Source: Paracoccus sp. TOH (GTDB lineage Bacteria; Pseudomonadota; Alphaproteobacteria; Rhodobacterales; Rhodobacteraceae). Taken from it: a stretch of DNA of 64,000 bases. Location of the stretch: the NCBI RefSeq assembly GCF_030388245.1, contig NZ_CP098360.1, positions 664,001-728,000 on the forward strand, given 5' to 3'. Within the stretch, counting starts at the first letter, position 1, and each line of letters opens with the position of its first letter. This document shows, in pieces, positions 56,555 through 64,000 of this stretch. Made by a program: the position numbers and the translations under genes. The notes under the pieces were generated by a model. That model saw only the letters and a list, made by a program, of their open reading frames with translations, searched no databases and was not told the DNA's origin.

Positions 56555-57378
56555 CCGCGCCAGACCCCGTCGAAGACATGCGCGGTCGGGCCGGTCATCC
56601 AGACCCCGTCCTCGCGCCAGTCGATCTCCAGCACGCCGCCGGGCACGTTGACCCTGACCCGGCGCCCGGTCAGCCCGCGCCGCGCCGCCGCCACCACCGC
56701 CGCGCAGGAGCACGAGCCCGAGGCCAGCGTGATGCCGGTGCCGCGTTCCCAGATGCGCAGCACGATCTCGCTGTCCGAGACGACCTGAACGACCTCGACA
56801 TTGGTGCGCTGCGGATAAAGCGGGTGATGCTCGTGCGCGGGGCCGAAACGGTCCAAGTCCACCGCCGCCGCATCGGGCACGAAGAAGGTCAGATGCGGAT
56901 TGCCCATGCCGGTCGCCACCGGATCGCCCGCGATGGGCAGGTGCAGGGTGTCGACATCCTCGGCCAGCGGGATCCGCGCCCAATCGAGCACCGGCGCGCC
57001 CATGTTCACCCGCGTCAGCCGGTCCCCGGCATCCTCGGCCGCAAGCAGGGCATGGTCGGTGGCCAGCCGCAGCGCCGAAGCGCCCGATTCGTCCATCAGG
57101 AAGCGGGCGACGCAGCGCGTGGCATTGCCGCAGGCCGCCGAAAGCGAGCCGTCGGCATTGAAGAACACCAGCCGCGCATCGGCATTCTCGCCGGGCAGGA
57201 TGACGGCCATCTGGTCGAAGCCGACGCCGCGATGGCGGTCGGCGATGGCGGCCACGGTCGCGGCATCGGGCAGCGCGCCGGTCCGGCGGCCGTCCACGAC
57301 CACGAAATCATTGCCGAGCCCGTGCATCTTCATGAAGGGCAGAGGGGCGGTTTGGCCGGGGTTTTGCTGGTGCTCCAT
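56551..57378 (-). CDS. dapF: Diaminopimelate epimerase
   Basis: A 275-residue enzyme converting LL- to meso-diaminopimelate for peptidoglycan and lysine. FMKMHGLGNDFVVVDGRR marks the N-terminus. The two catalytic cysteines sit in NADGSLSAACGNATRC (near residue 75-88) and LASGSCSCAAVVAAARRG (near 220). The first 15 residues before MKMHGLGND are poorly conserved, so a start at 57333 is possible. Confidence 0.96.
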   Translation of the reverse strand: MEHQQNPGQTAPLPFMKMHGLGNDFVVVDGRRTGALPDAATVAAIADRHRGVGFDQMAVILPGENADARLVFFNADGSLSAACGNATRCVARFLMDESGASALRLATDHALLAAEDAGDRLTRVNMGAPVLDWARIPLAEDVDTLHLPIAGDPVATGMGNPHLTFFVPDAAAVDLDRFGPAHEHHPLYPQRTNVEVVQVVSDSEIVLRIWERGTGITLASGSCSCAAVVAAARRGLTGRRVRVNVPGGVLEIDWREDGVWMTGPTAHVFDGVWRG

Positions 57379-57432
57379 GGCGGTGACATACTCCTGCCGG
57401 AAAGATTCTGCCAGAGGCGGCGATTTTTCCGC

Positions 57433-57461
57433 TTGACCCTGTCAGCCGCCGACCGTAGTTA
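57433..57461 (+). promoter_or_regulatory. Promoter of tRNA-Lys
   Basis: TTGACC (57433-57438) and TAGTTA (57456-57461), with a 17-bp spacer, 14 bp upstream of the tRNA. Confidence 0.6.
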
Positions 57462-57475
57462 GCCCCCCGTGCGAT

Positions 57476-57551
57476 GGGCCCGTAGCTCAGTTGGTAGAGC
57501 AACTGACTTTTAATCAGTGGGTCACAGGTTCGAATCCTGTCGGGCTCACCA
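57476..57551 (+). tRNA. tRNA-Lys (anticodon TTT)
   Basis: A 76-base tRNA with encoded CCA. The acceptor GGGCCCG pairs with CGGGCTC (one G-U). The D-arm is GCTCAGTTGGTAGAGC, the anticodon stem ACTGA/TCAGT has loop CTTTTAA (anticodon TTT), and the T-arm CAGGTTCGAATCCTG is intact. No gene follows for about 240 bp, and there is no sign of an integrated element. Confidence 0.97.
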
Positions 57552-57790
57552 CTTTTCCAAAGAAGATCAGAGATTTGCGGAAAGCGGTGAAATTCTCCGT
57601 CCGACCGGCCGAATGCGTCCGCATCGGACGGTCTTGTGCTGTTCGGCCGGTATAGGCAGCAGTCAGGCCGACAGGATCCCGGCAGCCGAAATCGCGGCCG
57701 CCCCGGTCCGTTCGGTCCGCAGATCCTGCAGCTTCCCAAGGACATCACCGGCGGCCCAGAACCCCGGGCGGTGACGCGTCATGCAAAGGC

Positions 57791-58873
57791 CTATGGCAAT
57801 CGCCCCGACGCCCCCGCATCGGCGGCGCCGGCACGCGCGCCGGAGCCCTCGTCCACCGTCACCACCACCGAGAGGCCGGGCTCGAGGTATTCCGACATCT
57901 CCTGTCCCGGGTCGATGCTGATGCGGATGGGCAGGCGCTGGACGATCTTGGTGAAATTGCCCGTCGCATTCGAGGAGCTCAGCAGGCTGAATTCCGAGGC
58001 GGTAGCGGGCGAGAAGGCCTCGACCCGGCCGGTGAAGGCGCGGTGCTGCATGGCGTCCACCGTGAAGGTGGCGCGGTCGCCGACGCGGACCCCGTGCAGC
58101 TGGGTTTCCTTGAAGTTCGCGATCACCCAGATATCGGGGCCGACATGGCTGACCAACGCCGTGCCGGCGGTGGCGTATTGGCCGATGCGCACCCCGACCT
58201 GACCCAGCCGCCCCCCGGAAGGCGCGCGGATCACCGTATTGTCGAGGTCGATCTGCGCCAGTTCCACCGCCGCGCGGGCCGAGGCGATCTCGGCGCGTTT
58301 CGCGGCCAGTCCGACCTGGGCGCCGTTGACGTTCTCGCGCGCCACGGCGATGGCGCTTTCGGCCTGGGTGACCGCGGCCTCGGCCTGGCGCAGCGCCAGC
58401 TCGGTCTGATCGGCCGAGCTTTGCGCGGTCACGCCGCGCGATTGCAGGGCCCGCGTCCGGTCCCAGGTCGATTTCGCCGTGTCCCGCGCCGCCTGCGCCG
58501 CCGACAGCGCCGCCTCGGTCGATTGCAGGCTGGCCTGGGCGGAATGCACGCTCTGTTCCTGGATCTGCAGCGCCGCCTCGGCGCCTTCCAGCATGGCCTG
58601 GGCCTGGGCCAGCTTCTGGCGATATTGCCGGTCGTCGAGCCGGGCGATGACCTGGCCGGCGGCGACGGGCTGGAAGTCCCGCACCTCGACCGCCGCCACA
58701 TAGCCCGAAAGCTGCGGCGCGAGGCTGGTGACCTTGCCGCGGATATAGGCGTTCTCGGTCTGCGGATGCGCCGCGGCAAAGGGCGGCAGGTGCCAGGCGA
58801 ACAGCACGATGAGCAGGCCGGCAAGGCCGGCGGCAATGGCGATCAATGTGGGGATCAAATGGGTTTTGGTCAT
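57791..58873 (-). CDS. HlyD/EmrA-type periplasmic adaptor
   Basis: A 360-residue membrane-fusion protein. It has one N-terminal transmembrane helix (LIAIAAGLAGLLIVLFAWHL), a biotinyl-lipoyl half (TSLAPQLSGYVAAVEVRDFQ), and a long coiled coil rich in Ala/Gln at ~75-190. The closing lipoyl/barrel part is NTVIRAPSGGRLGQVGVRIG, then QRLPIRISIDP. It pairs with the EmrB-like pump, whose stop overlaps its ATG (ATGA). Confidence 0.93.
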   Translation of the reverse strand: MTKTHLIPTLIAIAAGLAGLLIVLFAWHLPPFAAAHPQTENAYIRGKVTSLAPQLSGYVAAVEVRDFQPVAAGQVIARLDDRQYRQKLAQAQAMLEGAEAALQIQEQSVHSAQASLQSTEAALSAAQAARDTAKSTWDRTRALQSRGVTAQSSADQTELALRQAEAAVTQAESAIAVARENVNGAQVGLAAKRAEIASARAAVELAQIDLDNTVIRAPSGGRLGQVGVRIGQYATAGTALVSHVGPDIWVIANFKETQLHGVRVGDRATFTVDAMQHRAFTGRVEAFSPATASEFSLLSSSNATGNFTKIVQRLPIRISIDPGQEMSEYLEPGLSVVVTVDEGSGARAGAADAGASGRLP

Positions 58874-60567
58874 TTCGCGGGCTCGGGTTGGCTGGTCGGG
58901 GCGGGCTGGGTCTGGACGGGTTGGGGTTGGGCGGGCTGGGGTTGGGCGGGCCTGGCTGGTCGGGGCCAGAAGCGGGCCGCCAGCCAGTCGCGGAACAGGT
59001 GCAGGACAAGCGCGCAAAGCGCCGCCGCCGCCGCCAGGAAGGTCAGGAAATAGGCGTCGTTATAGGCCATGACATAGGCCTGGTTGCTGGCGTCCTGGGC
59101 GATCAGCGCCACGGCCTGCGCCTTGCGCGCCACCAGGTCGGGCAGCTGCGGCCCCAGCAGCGCCATGTTGCGGGCGACGGCCGCGGTGGTCAGCGGGTCG
59201 GCGGTGGTCATCGATTCGCGCAGGACCTGCAGATGCATGGCCTGGCGGTGGTTGATGAAGGTCGAGAACAGGCCCGAGCCCATGGCGCCGCCCAGCGACT
59301 GCGTGGACAGGAACACGATGATGAAGGACAGGATATAGGCCGGCCCCCGCGCCAGGGCCGATATCAACCCCTGCATCATCGCCGGCGCCAGGAAGAACGA
59401 ACCGGCAAAGGCGATCAGCGCCTGGCTGAGCATCATCTGCGCCGGCCGGGTGTCGATGGTCGAATGGCTGTCCATCCAGGCGCCGGCGCCGATCAGCGCC
59501 AGCGCGATCAGGTGGAACAGCGGCACGCGCGAGGGCTTCATGAAAGGCACCAGCGCCAGGCCGCCCAGCACCGTCGCCAGGGTGATAAGGGCGAAGAGCG
59601 GCACCAGTTGGTCCTGGGTCACGCCCAGGATCTGGAACATACGCGGCGCGCCCGCGCTTTGCTCGGACAAGACCAGGCGAAAGATCAGCAGGGTCGCCGT
59701 CAGGTGCAGCATGGCCGGGCTGGAGAGCCAGCGGATATCCAGAAGCGGCGTCTTGCGGTGCAGCTCGATCACCACGGCCAGGGTCAGCGTCACCACGGCC
59801 AGCGCCATCACCCAGCCGAGCCAGGCCGCATCGGTCCACCAGTGGATCGAGCCCATGACGAAAGCCACCGTCAGCCCGCCGAAGCCGGTGGCGATCAGCA
59901 GCCAGCTGACCAGGTCCATGGCGGCGATGACCTTGACGCGCGGCTGCGAGGTCAGCGGCAGGGCATAGACCAGCCCCAGCGACACCGCCGCCATGCCCAG
60001 CGCCATGACATGCAGCCCGTCCCAGCCGTGATCGCCCATCAGTGCCGGCGAGATCACCCGCGCCAGTATCGGCCCGGCCGCGACCATGGCCAGCACCATG
60101 GGCAGGCCCAGCCGCATCTTCCAGGCCGGCGGCAGCGGCTCCAGCATGTACATGAAGGCCAGCGTCGAGAGCGGCGCCGAGGCCATGCCGGCGAAGAACT
60201 GCACCGCCACCGCCGAGCGCAGGTCCGAGACCGCGAAGGCCGTCAGCGAGACGGCGAAATAGACCAGGATCGCGACCTCGGCAAAGCGGCGCAGGCCGAA
60301 CTGGGTGCGGATCTTGATCAGCAGCAACGGCATCGAGGCGCGCGGGATCAGGAAGGCCGCCATCAGCCAGGTCGCCTGGGTCTGGGTGGCGCCCAGATCG
60401 CCGGCGATCTGCGGGATGTTGGTGCTGACGAAGCCCTGCGCCAGGCCCTGGGTCAGGCCGATGGTCACCGAGGCGCCGATATAGCCCAGCGTCGCCGGCC
60501 AGGACATCGGCACGAAGGCCGGCAGCGCCGAAACCGGCGCCGGGGCGGGTTGCTGGCCTGCGCTCAT
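58870..60567 (-). CDS. EmrB/QacA-type multidrug MFS transporter
   Basis: A 565-residue, 14-helix drug:proton antiporter. GYIGASVTIGLTQGLAQGFV opens helix 1. The cytoplasmic loop RASMPLLLIKIRTQFGLRRF follows helix 2, and SQLGGAMGSG-like SLGGAMGSGLFSTFINHRQA is near 465. The last ~35 residues are an unusual Pro/Gln/Ala tail encoded by repetitive DNA (58873-58970). With the adaptor it should expel hydrophobic compounds. The start overlaps the MarR stop. Confidence 0.93.
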   Translation of the reverse strand: MSAGQQPAPAPVSALPAFVPMSWPATLGYIGASVTIGLTQGLAQGFVSTNIPQIAGDLGATQTQATWLMAAFLIPRASMPLLLIKIRTQFGLRRFAEVAILVYFAVSLTAFAVSDLRSAVAVQFFAGMASAPLSTLAFMYMLEPLPPAWKMRLGLPMVLAMVAAGPILARVISPALMGDHGWDGLHVMALGMAAVSLGLVYALPLTSQPRVKVIAAMDLVSWLLIATGFGGLTVAFVMGSIHWWTDAAWLGWVMALAVVTLTLAVVIELHRKTPLLDIRWLSSPAMLHLTATLLIFRLVLSEQSAGAPRMFQILGVTQDQLVPLFALITLATVLGGLALVPFMKPSRVPLFHLIALALIGAGAWMDSHSTIDTRPAQMMLSQALIAFAGSFFLAPAMMQGLISALARGPAYILSFIIVFLSTQSLGGAMGSGLFSTFINHRQAMHLQVLRESMTTADPLTTAAVARNMALLGPQLPDLVARKAQAVALIAQDASNQAYVMAYNDAYFLTFLAAAAALCALVLHLFRDWLAARFWPRPARPAQPQPAQPQPVQTQPAPTSQPEPAK

Positions 60568-60995
60568 GCCTGCCTCAGCTTCTCGGCGTTCCGGGCCATC
60601 TGCGCCAGGGTACGGCGCGTCACCGCCATGTCCTCGGCCGGGATGCCCTCGGCCAGCGCGGCATCGACCTCGGCGCGAAAGCCCAGCAACGGCTCGATCC
60701 GCGCCGCCTCGGTCAGGAAGACGGCGTGCTTGCGGCCGTCCTCGGGGATCGGCCGGCGCTCGGCCAGGCCCTGCTCCTCCAGCGCGTCCAGCAGGCGCTT
60801 CAGCGTCGGCGTCTCGATACCCATCAGCGCCGCCAGCGCCGCCTGGCTCGCGCCCTCGTGCCGGCCGATGGTGGTCAGAAGCCGGGCGCGGGCATAGGTC
60901 AGCCCGTGCTTCTCGACCCGCGCACCGAAGGCCGCGCGCAATGTCCGGGTCAGTTCGATCAGGGTTTCCACGAAGGTGGAGGGACGGTCTGGCAT
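60564..60995 (-). CDS. MarR-family repressor of efflux operon
   Basis: A 143-residue winged-helix regulator from the ATG at 60995, with CAGGAAAA upstream. An in-frame ATG at 61031 lies inside the operator-like palindrome and is less likely. The recognition part is GASQAALAALMGIETPTLKR, then LDALEEQGLAERRPIPEDGR with the wing. First in the marR-emrB-emrA-type operon. It probably represses it until a ligand binds. Confidence 0.92.
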   Translation of the reverse strand: MPDRPSTFVETLIELTRTLRAAFGARVEKHGLTYARARLLTTIGRHEGASQAALAALMGIETPTLKRLLDALEEQGLAERRPIPEDGRKHAVFLTEAARIEPLLGFRAEVDAALAEGIPAEDMAVTRRTLAQMARNAEKLRQA

Positions 60996-61030
60996 GGGGT
61001 TTTCCTGCTGAATCCGCGAGCGGTTCGCCA

Positions 61031-61052
61031 TTTCGTTAGCTAGCTAATGAAA
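61031..61052. promoter_or_regulatory. MarR operator-like palindrome
   Basis: TTAGCTAGCTAA at 61036-61047 is a perfect palindrome. Flanking TTTCG/TGAAA extend it to 22 bp with one mismatched pair. It lies about 40 bp before the preferred marR start, a typical autoregulation site. Confidence 0.65.
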
Positions 61053-61067
61053 TCGCCGGCAATGTTC

Positions 61068-61098
61068 AAGACCCCGCCGCAATTGCGGGCGGGGTCTT
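61068..61098 (-). terminator. Hairpin after tamB
   Basis: An 11-bp perfect stem AAGACCCCGCC/GGCGGGGTCTT enclosing a 9-base loop, 23 bp after the tamB stop. It probably ends tamB transcription before the marR promoter region. Confidence 0.65.
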
Positions 61099-61121
61099 GC
61101 GATCCGCGTGGCGCGGATGAT

Positions 61122-64000
61122 TCAGTAGTCGCGTTCGTAGAACAGGCCGATGGTGCTTTCGCCCTCGCTGTCCACCGAGCCGCGCGCGGTCAGGCTTTTC
61201 GAGACGTCGAGGTTCAGGTTGAGCTGCGTCTTGCCGTCGCCGCCGACCTGCACGTCGGTATAGAGGTTCTCGGAGAGATACTTGCCGGCGCGCAGCGAGA
61301 CATTGCCATCGTCATCGGTCGCGAGGTCGAGATCGTCGAGCCCGGTCGAGGCACGCAGCCGGCCGACGATGCCCTCGCCGCCCTTGCCGGCCAGGGTCGC
61401 CACGGCGCTGGCCAACTGCGCGGCCTGCAAGGCGCTGATATTGTCCAGACCTCGGCCGAACAGCAGCTGCGACAGCACCTCCTCCTGCGGCATCTGGGGC
61501 GAGGATTCGAAGGTGATCTCGGGATCCTGCGCCTCGCCGTCGATGATGATGCGGGTGGTGATGCCGTCCTGTTCGGTCTGCGCCACCAGCCGGATCACCG
61601 GGATCAGGCTGCCTTGCAGCTCGATCAGCCCCTCGGTCATGTCGAAGCGCTTGCCGAGCAGGTCGACGCGGCCCCGGATCAGTTCCAGCTGGCCGATGGG
61701 GATGGGCTGGTGGGCATTGCCGGTCAGGCGGATCTCTCCGCCAAGTTCGGCATCGACGCCGCGTCCGCGCACGAAGACCTGGTCGGGGGCCGAGATCAGC
61801 AGCTCGAACCGCGCCGGATCGGCCGGCGGGATCGCCGGCGGCGAGGTCATGCCGGCCGCCATCGCGTCGGGATTGGGGAATTCCAGCAGCCCGGCCTTGG
61901 CGCGGGTCTGGCGCTGCGGCGGGCGTTCGGAACGGTGGATGATGTCCGGGATCGCCTTGGCGCCGCCCAGCCCGGTCGAGGGGATGCGCAGCTCGGTATG
62001 GCCGACATCGATGCGGCCCGAGACCAGCGGCCCCTGCCCCACGGTGCCGGCGACGTTGATGGCGCCGCTCACCCGGGTCTCGTAGAGATTCGGGTCGCGC
62101 AGCACCACATCCGCCAGCCGCACGTCCAGATTCATCTGCCGGTCGCCCGCCAGGTTGACCGGGCCGCTGACGGTGATGGTGCCGCCGGCCTTGACCGCGC
62201 CGCGCACGTCCACGTCGATGCGGCCGCCGGCGAAATCGGCATTGACGTTCAGGCTGTCGACCGCCAGGACGAAGCGCGGCTCGGCCAGCCGGCCGCCGGT
62301 CAGTGCCACCCGGCCCGACAGCGATTCCAGCGCCGGCTTGCCGTTCAGGCGCAGATCGAAGCTCAGCGGCCCCTCGATCGAGCGGGTGCGCAGAAAGGGG
62401 TTGGCGGCGGCGGCATTGCTGGTGCCGCTGACCTGGATGTCGGCGGTGGCGAAGCTGGCCGCCGCCGTGCCGGTGACACGGGCCTGGGTGTTGCCCGGGC
62501 CGGTGGCGGTCAGGTTCAGCTCGTAGTTCTGGCCGGTGTTGCGGATGGTGCCCGCGACCGCCGCCGGGCCGGGGAAACCCTGCACCAGCAGGCCCAGATC
62601 GGCCAGCCGCGCGTCGAGGTTCAGCCCTTCGGCCGGGCTGCCGTCGCCGGTGACGGAAAGCTGCGGATTCTGCGCCCGCAGCCGGCTGACGGTCAGGCTG
62701 CCGTCGGCGCGCTGGGTCGCGGCCAGCTCGATGCTGGTCTGGCCGGCCAGCACGGCATCGGCCTGGGCATTGCCCACGGCAAGGTTGCTGGCCTGACCGG
62801 TGGCCGTGATCGCCCGCGTGCCGTCCTGCTGGTCCTGCACCCGGCCCTGGGCCTGTACCGCACCGCGGAAGCCGCGGCCCAGAAAGCGCAGGTCGTCGGC
62901 GCGCAGGTTGGCGCTGAGGTCGGTGGCACCCGTGCCGATCTTGCCCGAGGCGCCGAGGTTCAGACGCGGGTTCTCGACGGTGGCGGTGTCGATGGTGAAG
63001 ACGCCGCCGCGCTCGGTGCCCTGCACGGCCAGCTTGGTCTGGCCGGCCAGCGCGCCGTCGACCTGCGCCTGGCCGAAGGACAGGTCGGTGCCGGTGCCGG
63101 TCACATCGAGCCGGCGTGCACCGTCGCCCGCATCCTTGAAGCTGCCTTGCGCGTCCAACGCCCCGCGCCAGCCGCGGCCGAAGCTGGCCAGCGACCGGAT
63201 GGTGACCGCGCCGGTCATGTCGGTGGTCTTGCCGATGGTGCCCTGCGCCGTCGCCAGCATCTGCTGGTTGCGCAGGTCGAAGCTGTCGATGGTGAACTCG
63301 CCGCCCTGCTCGCGGGCGGACAGTTTCAGCGCCGTCACCCCGGTCAGCGCCCCGTCCACGTCCTGCTGACCGAAGCGCAGGTCGGTGCCGCGCCCGGTCA
63401 GCTCCAGCCGGCGGGCATCGCCCTGTTTCGCGGCAGTGCCCTGCAGGGTCACGCCGCCCGAGAAGCCGCGTCCCAGCACCGAAAGGTCGGGCATGGTCAC
63501 CGACAGCCGGCCGTCCAGCGCCTCCATCGAGAAGGTGCCGGCACCCTCGGCGTCCAGTTGCGGGTTCGCCAGCTTGAACTCTTGCAGCTCATAGGTGCCG
63601 CGCCGTTCCTGCAGCGCGATGGTCAGATCGGTTTCGCCCTTGAAGGCGCCGTCGATCTCGGGCCGGCCCAGGGCCAGATCGCGCGCCTTGCCCTCCAGCG
63701 CCAGCTTGCGGCCGCCCTGCGGGCCGGTCAGATGCGCGCGGGTCTGCACCGCACCCGCATATTGCGGGTCGGCGACCGACAGGTCGGGCATCGAGATCGT
63801 CGCCGTCACGTCGCTGGCATTGCTGTTCAGGTAACCCTGCGCCTCGGCCGTCAGGTTCTGGGCGTTGACATGCAAGCGGTTCAGCCGGATACCGGTGGTG
63901 TCGCGCGTGGCGCTGAGGTCGATGGTCGATTCGCCCGCCAGCATCCGGTCGGCATTCTCTTGCCCGATGCGGATGTCGATGCCCTTGACCTGGGTGTCGA
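61122..64000 (-). CDS. tamB: TamB, translocation and assembly module (3' part)
   Basis: About 959 residues of a larger protein whose 5' end lies beyond the window; the frame is open to position 64000. The C-terminal DUF490/TamB domain is evident: DQVFVRGRGVDAELGGEIRL, PIGQLELIRGRVDLLGKRFD, LVAQTEQDGITTRIIIDGEA, EVLSQLLFGRGLDN and the final aromatic LFYERDY. TamB spans the periplasm and helps outer-membrane protein insertion or lipid transport with TamA. The N-terminal visible part has repeated ~98-residue modules with an F/LGRGF/W-R/S-G motif. Confidence 0.93.
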   Translation of the reverse strand, partial: DTQVKGIDIRIGQENADRMLAGESTIDLSATRDTTGIRLNRLHVNAQNLTAEAQGYLNSNASDVTATISMPDLSVADPQYAGAVQTRAHLTGPQGGRKLALEGKARDLALGRPEIDGAFKGETDLTIALQERRGTYELQEFKLANPQLDAEGAGTFSMEALDGRLSVTMPDLSVLGRGFSGGVTLQGTAAKQGDARRLELTGRGTDLRFGQQDVDGALTGVTALKLSAREQGGEFTIDSFDLRNQQMLATAQGTIGKTTDMTGAVTIRSLASFGRGWRGALDAQGSFKDAGDGARRLDVTGTGTDLSFGQAQVDGALAGQTKLAVQGTERGGVFTIDTATVENPRLNLGASGKIGTGATDLSANLRADDLRFLGRGFRGAVQAQGRVQDQQDGTRAITATGQASNLAVGNAQADAVLAGQTSIELAATQRADGSLTVSRLRAQNPQLSVTGDGSPAEGLNLDARLADLGLLVQGFPGPAAVAGTIRNTGQNYELNLTATGPGNTQARVTGTAAASFATADIQVSGTSNAAAANPFLRTRSIEGPLSFDLRLNGKPALESLSGRVALTGGRLAEPRFVLAVDSLNVNADFAGGRIDVDVRGAVKAGGTITVSGPVNLAGDRQMNLDVRLADVVLRDPNLYETRVSGAINVAGTVGQGPLVSGRIDVGHTELRIPSTGLGGAKAIPDIIHRSERPPQRQTRAKAGLLEFPNPDAMAAGMTSPPAIPPADPARFELLISAPDQVFVRGRGVDAELGGEIRLTGNAHQPIPIGQLELIRGRVDLLGKRFDMTEGLIELQGSLIPVIRLVAQTEQDGITTRIIIDGEAQDPEITFESSPQMPQEEVLSQLLFGRGLDNISALQAAQLASAVATLAGKGGEGIVGRLRASTGLDDLDLATDDDGNVSLRAGKYLSENLYTDVQVGGDGKTQLNLNLDVSKSLTARGSVDSEGESTIGLFYERDY

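Noticed and set aside
57663..57782. Possible small gene or RNA methyltransferase remnant on the minus strand after the adaptor gene
   Set aside because: A 39-codon frame ends in a sequence faintly like an RsmE C-terminus, but the match is too short and not followed upstream.
57552..57790. Non-coding RNA or element inserted after tRNA-Lys
   Set aside because: The 239-bp gap shows no repeat of the tRNA end, no strong hairpin and no coding signal.

Overview
The window looks like a chromosomal segment of a Paracoccus-type alphaproteobacterium (Rhodobacterales). The base composition is very GC-rich, with long spurious open frames antisense to real genes. The 50-residue aa3 cytochrome oxidase subunit IV at 20095-20247 is very close to the Paracoccus denitrificans peptide as I remember it. 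Gene neighbourhoods such as azlC-azlD, ispE/pdxJ/acpS/lepB/rnc/era and hdac-xseB-ispA-dxs also fit this group.

Region 1 (1 to about 11037) is an accessory island, visibly AT-richer than the rest, ending directly against a tRNA-Pro(CGG) gene (11038-11114, minus). It holds a small P-loop kinase, a HigB/HigA-type toxin-antitoxin pair next to an orphan HVO_A0114-type regulator, a split gene of unknown function, a VapBC pair with a palindromic operator, and a decayed Tn7-like transposition module. That module has pieces of all four core genes: tnsA, the first ~30 codons of tniA/tnsB, the 3' part of tniB/tnsC, and a frameshifted tniQ. The order is permuted, with tniB'-tniQ upstream of tnsA-tniA'. 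The tniA stub runs out of frame into the C-terminal part of a TOTE-type helicase. A 25-bp palindrome-containing repeat occurs at 929-953 and again at 10998-11022, 16 bp from the tRNA.

Region 2 (11 to 33 kb) is core chromosome: a DMT exporter, leuB, a uracil-DNA glycosylase, a DsbD-like periplasmic protein, YqgE/AlgH, a Sua5-type threonylcarbamoyl-AMP synthase, an acyl-CoA dehydrogenase plus metallo-hydrolase pair, ctaH, azlCD, greA, ETF-ubiquinone oxidoreductase, a TPR protein and ispE, then pdxJ, acpS, lepB, rnc, era and a DUF1491 gene.

Region 3 (33 to 49 kb) has gyrB with a good promoter, an outer-membrane beta-barrel gene, and a tight four-gene ligase-associated DNA repair operon (exonuclease, ligase, Lhr-core helicase, PdeM). 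It then has an Lrp regulator divergent from a class V aminotransferase, a WYL regulator divergent from a GST, an EamA transporter, an HU protein and AMP nucleosidase.

Region 4 (49 to 64 kb) has a luciferase-like monooxygenase, an epimerase-like protein, the isoprenoid operon hdac-xseB-ispA-dxs-SH3, mtaB-dapF, tRNA-Lys, a MarR-EmrB-EmrA-type efflux operon with a palindromic operator, and the 3' part of tamB, which runs off the window end.

A short dispersed repeat with core CAAATACCC lies just after several genes. One copy has been absorbed in frame into the Lhr-type helicase gene. No CRISPR array, rRNA or complete insertion sequence was found.
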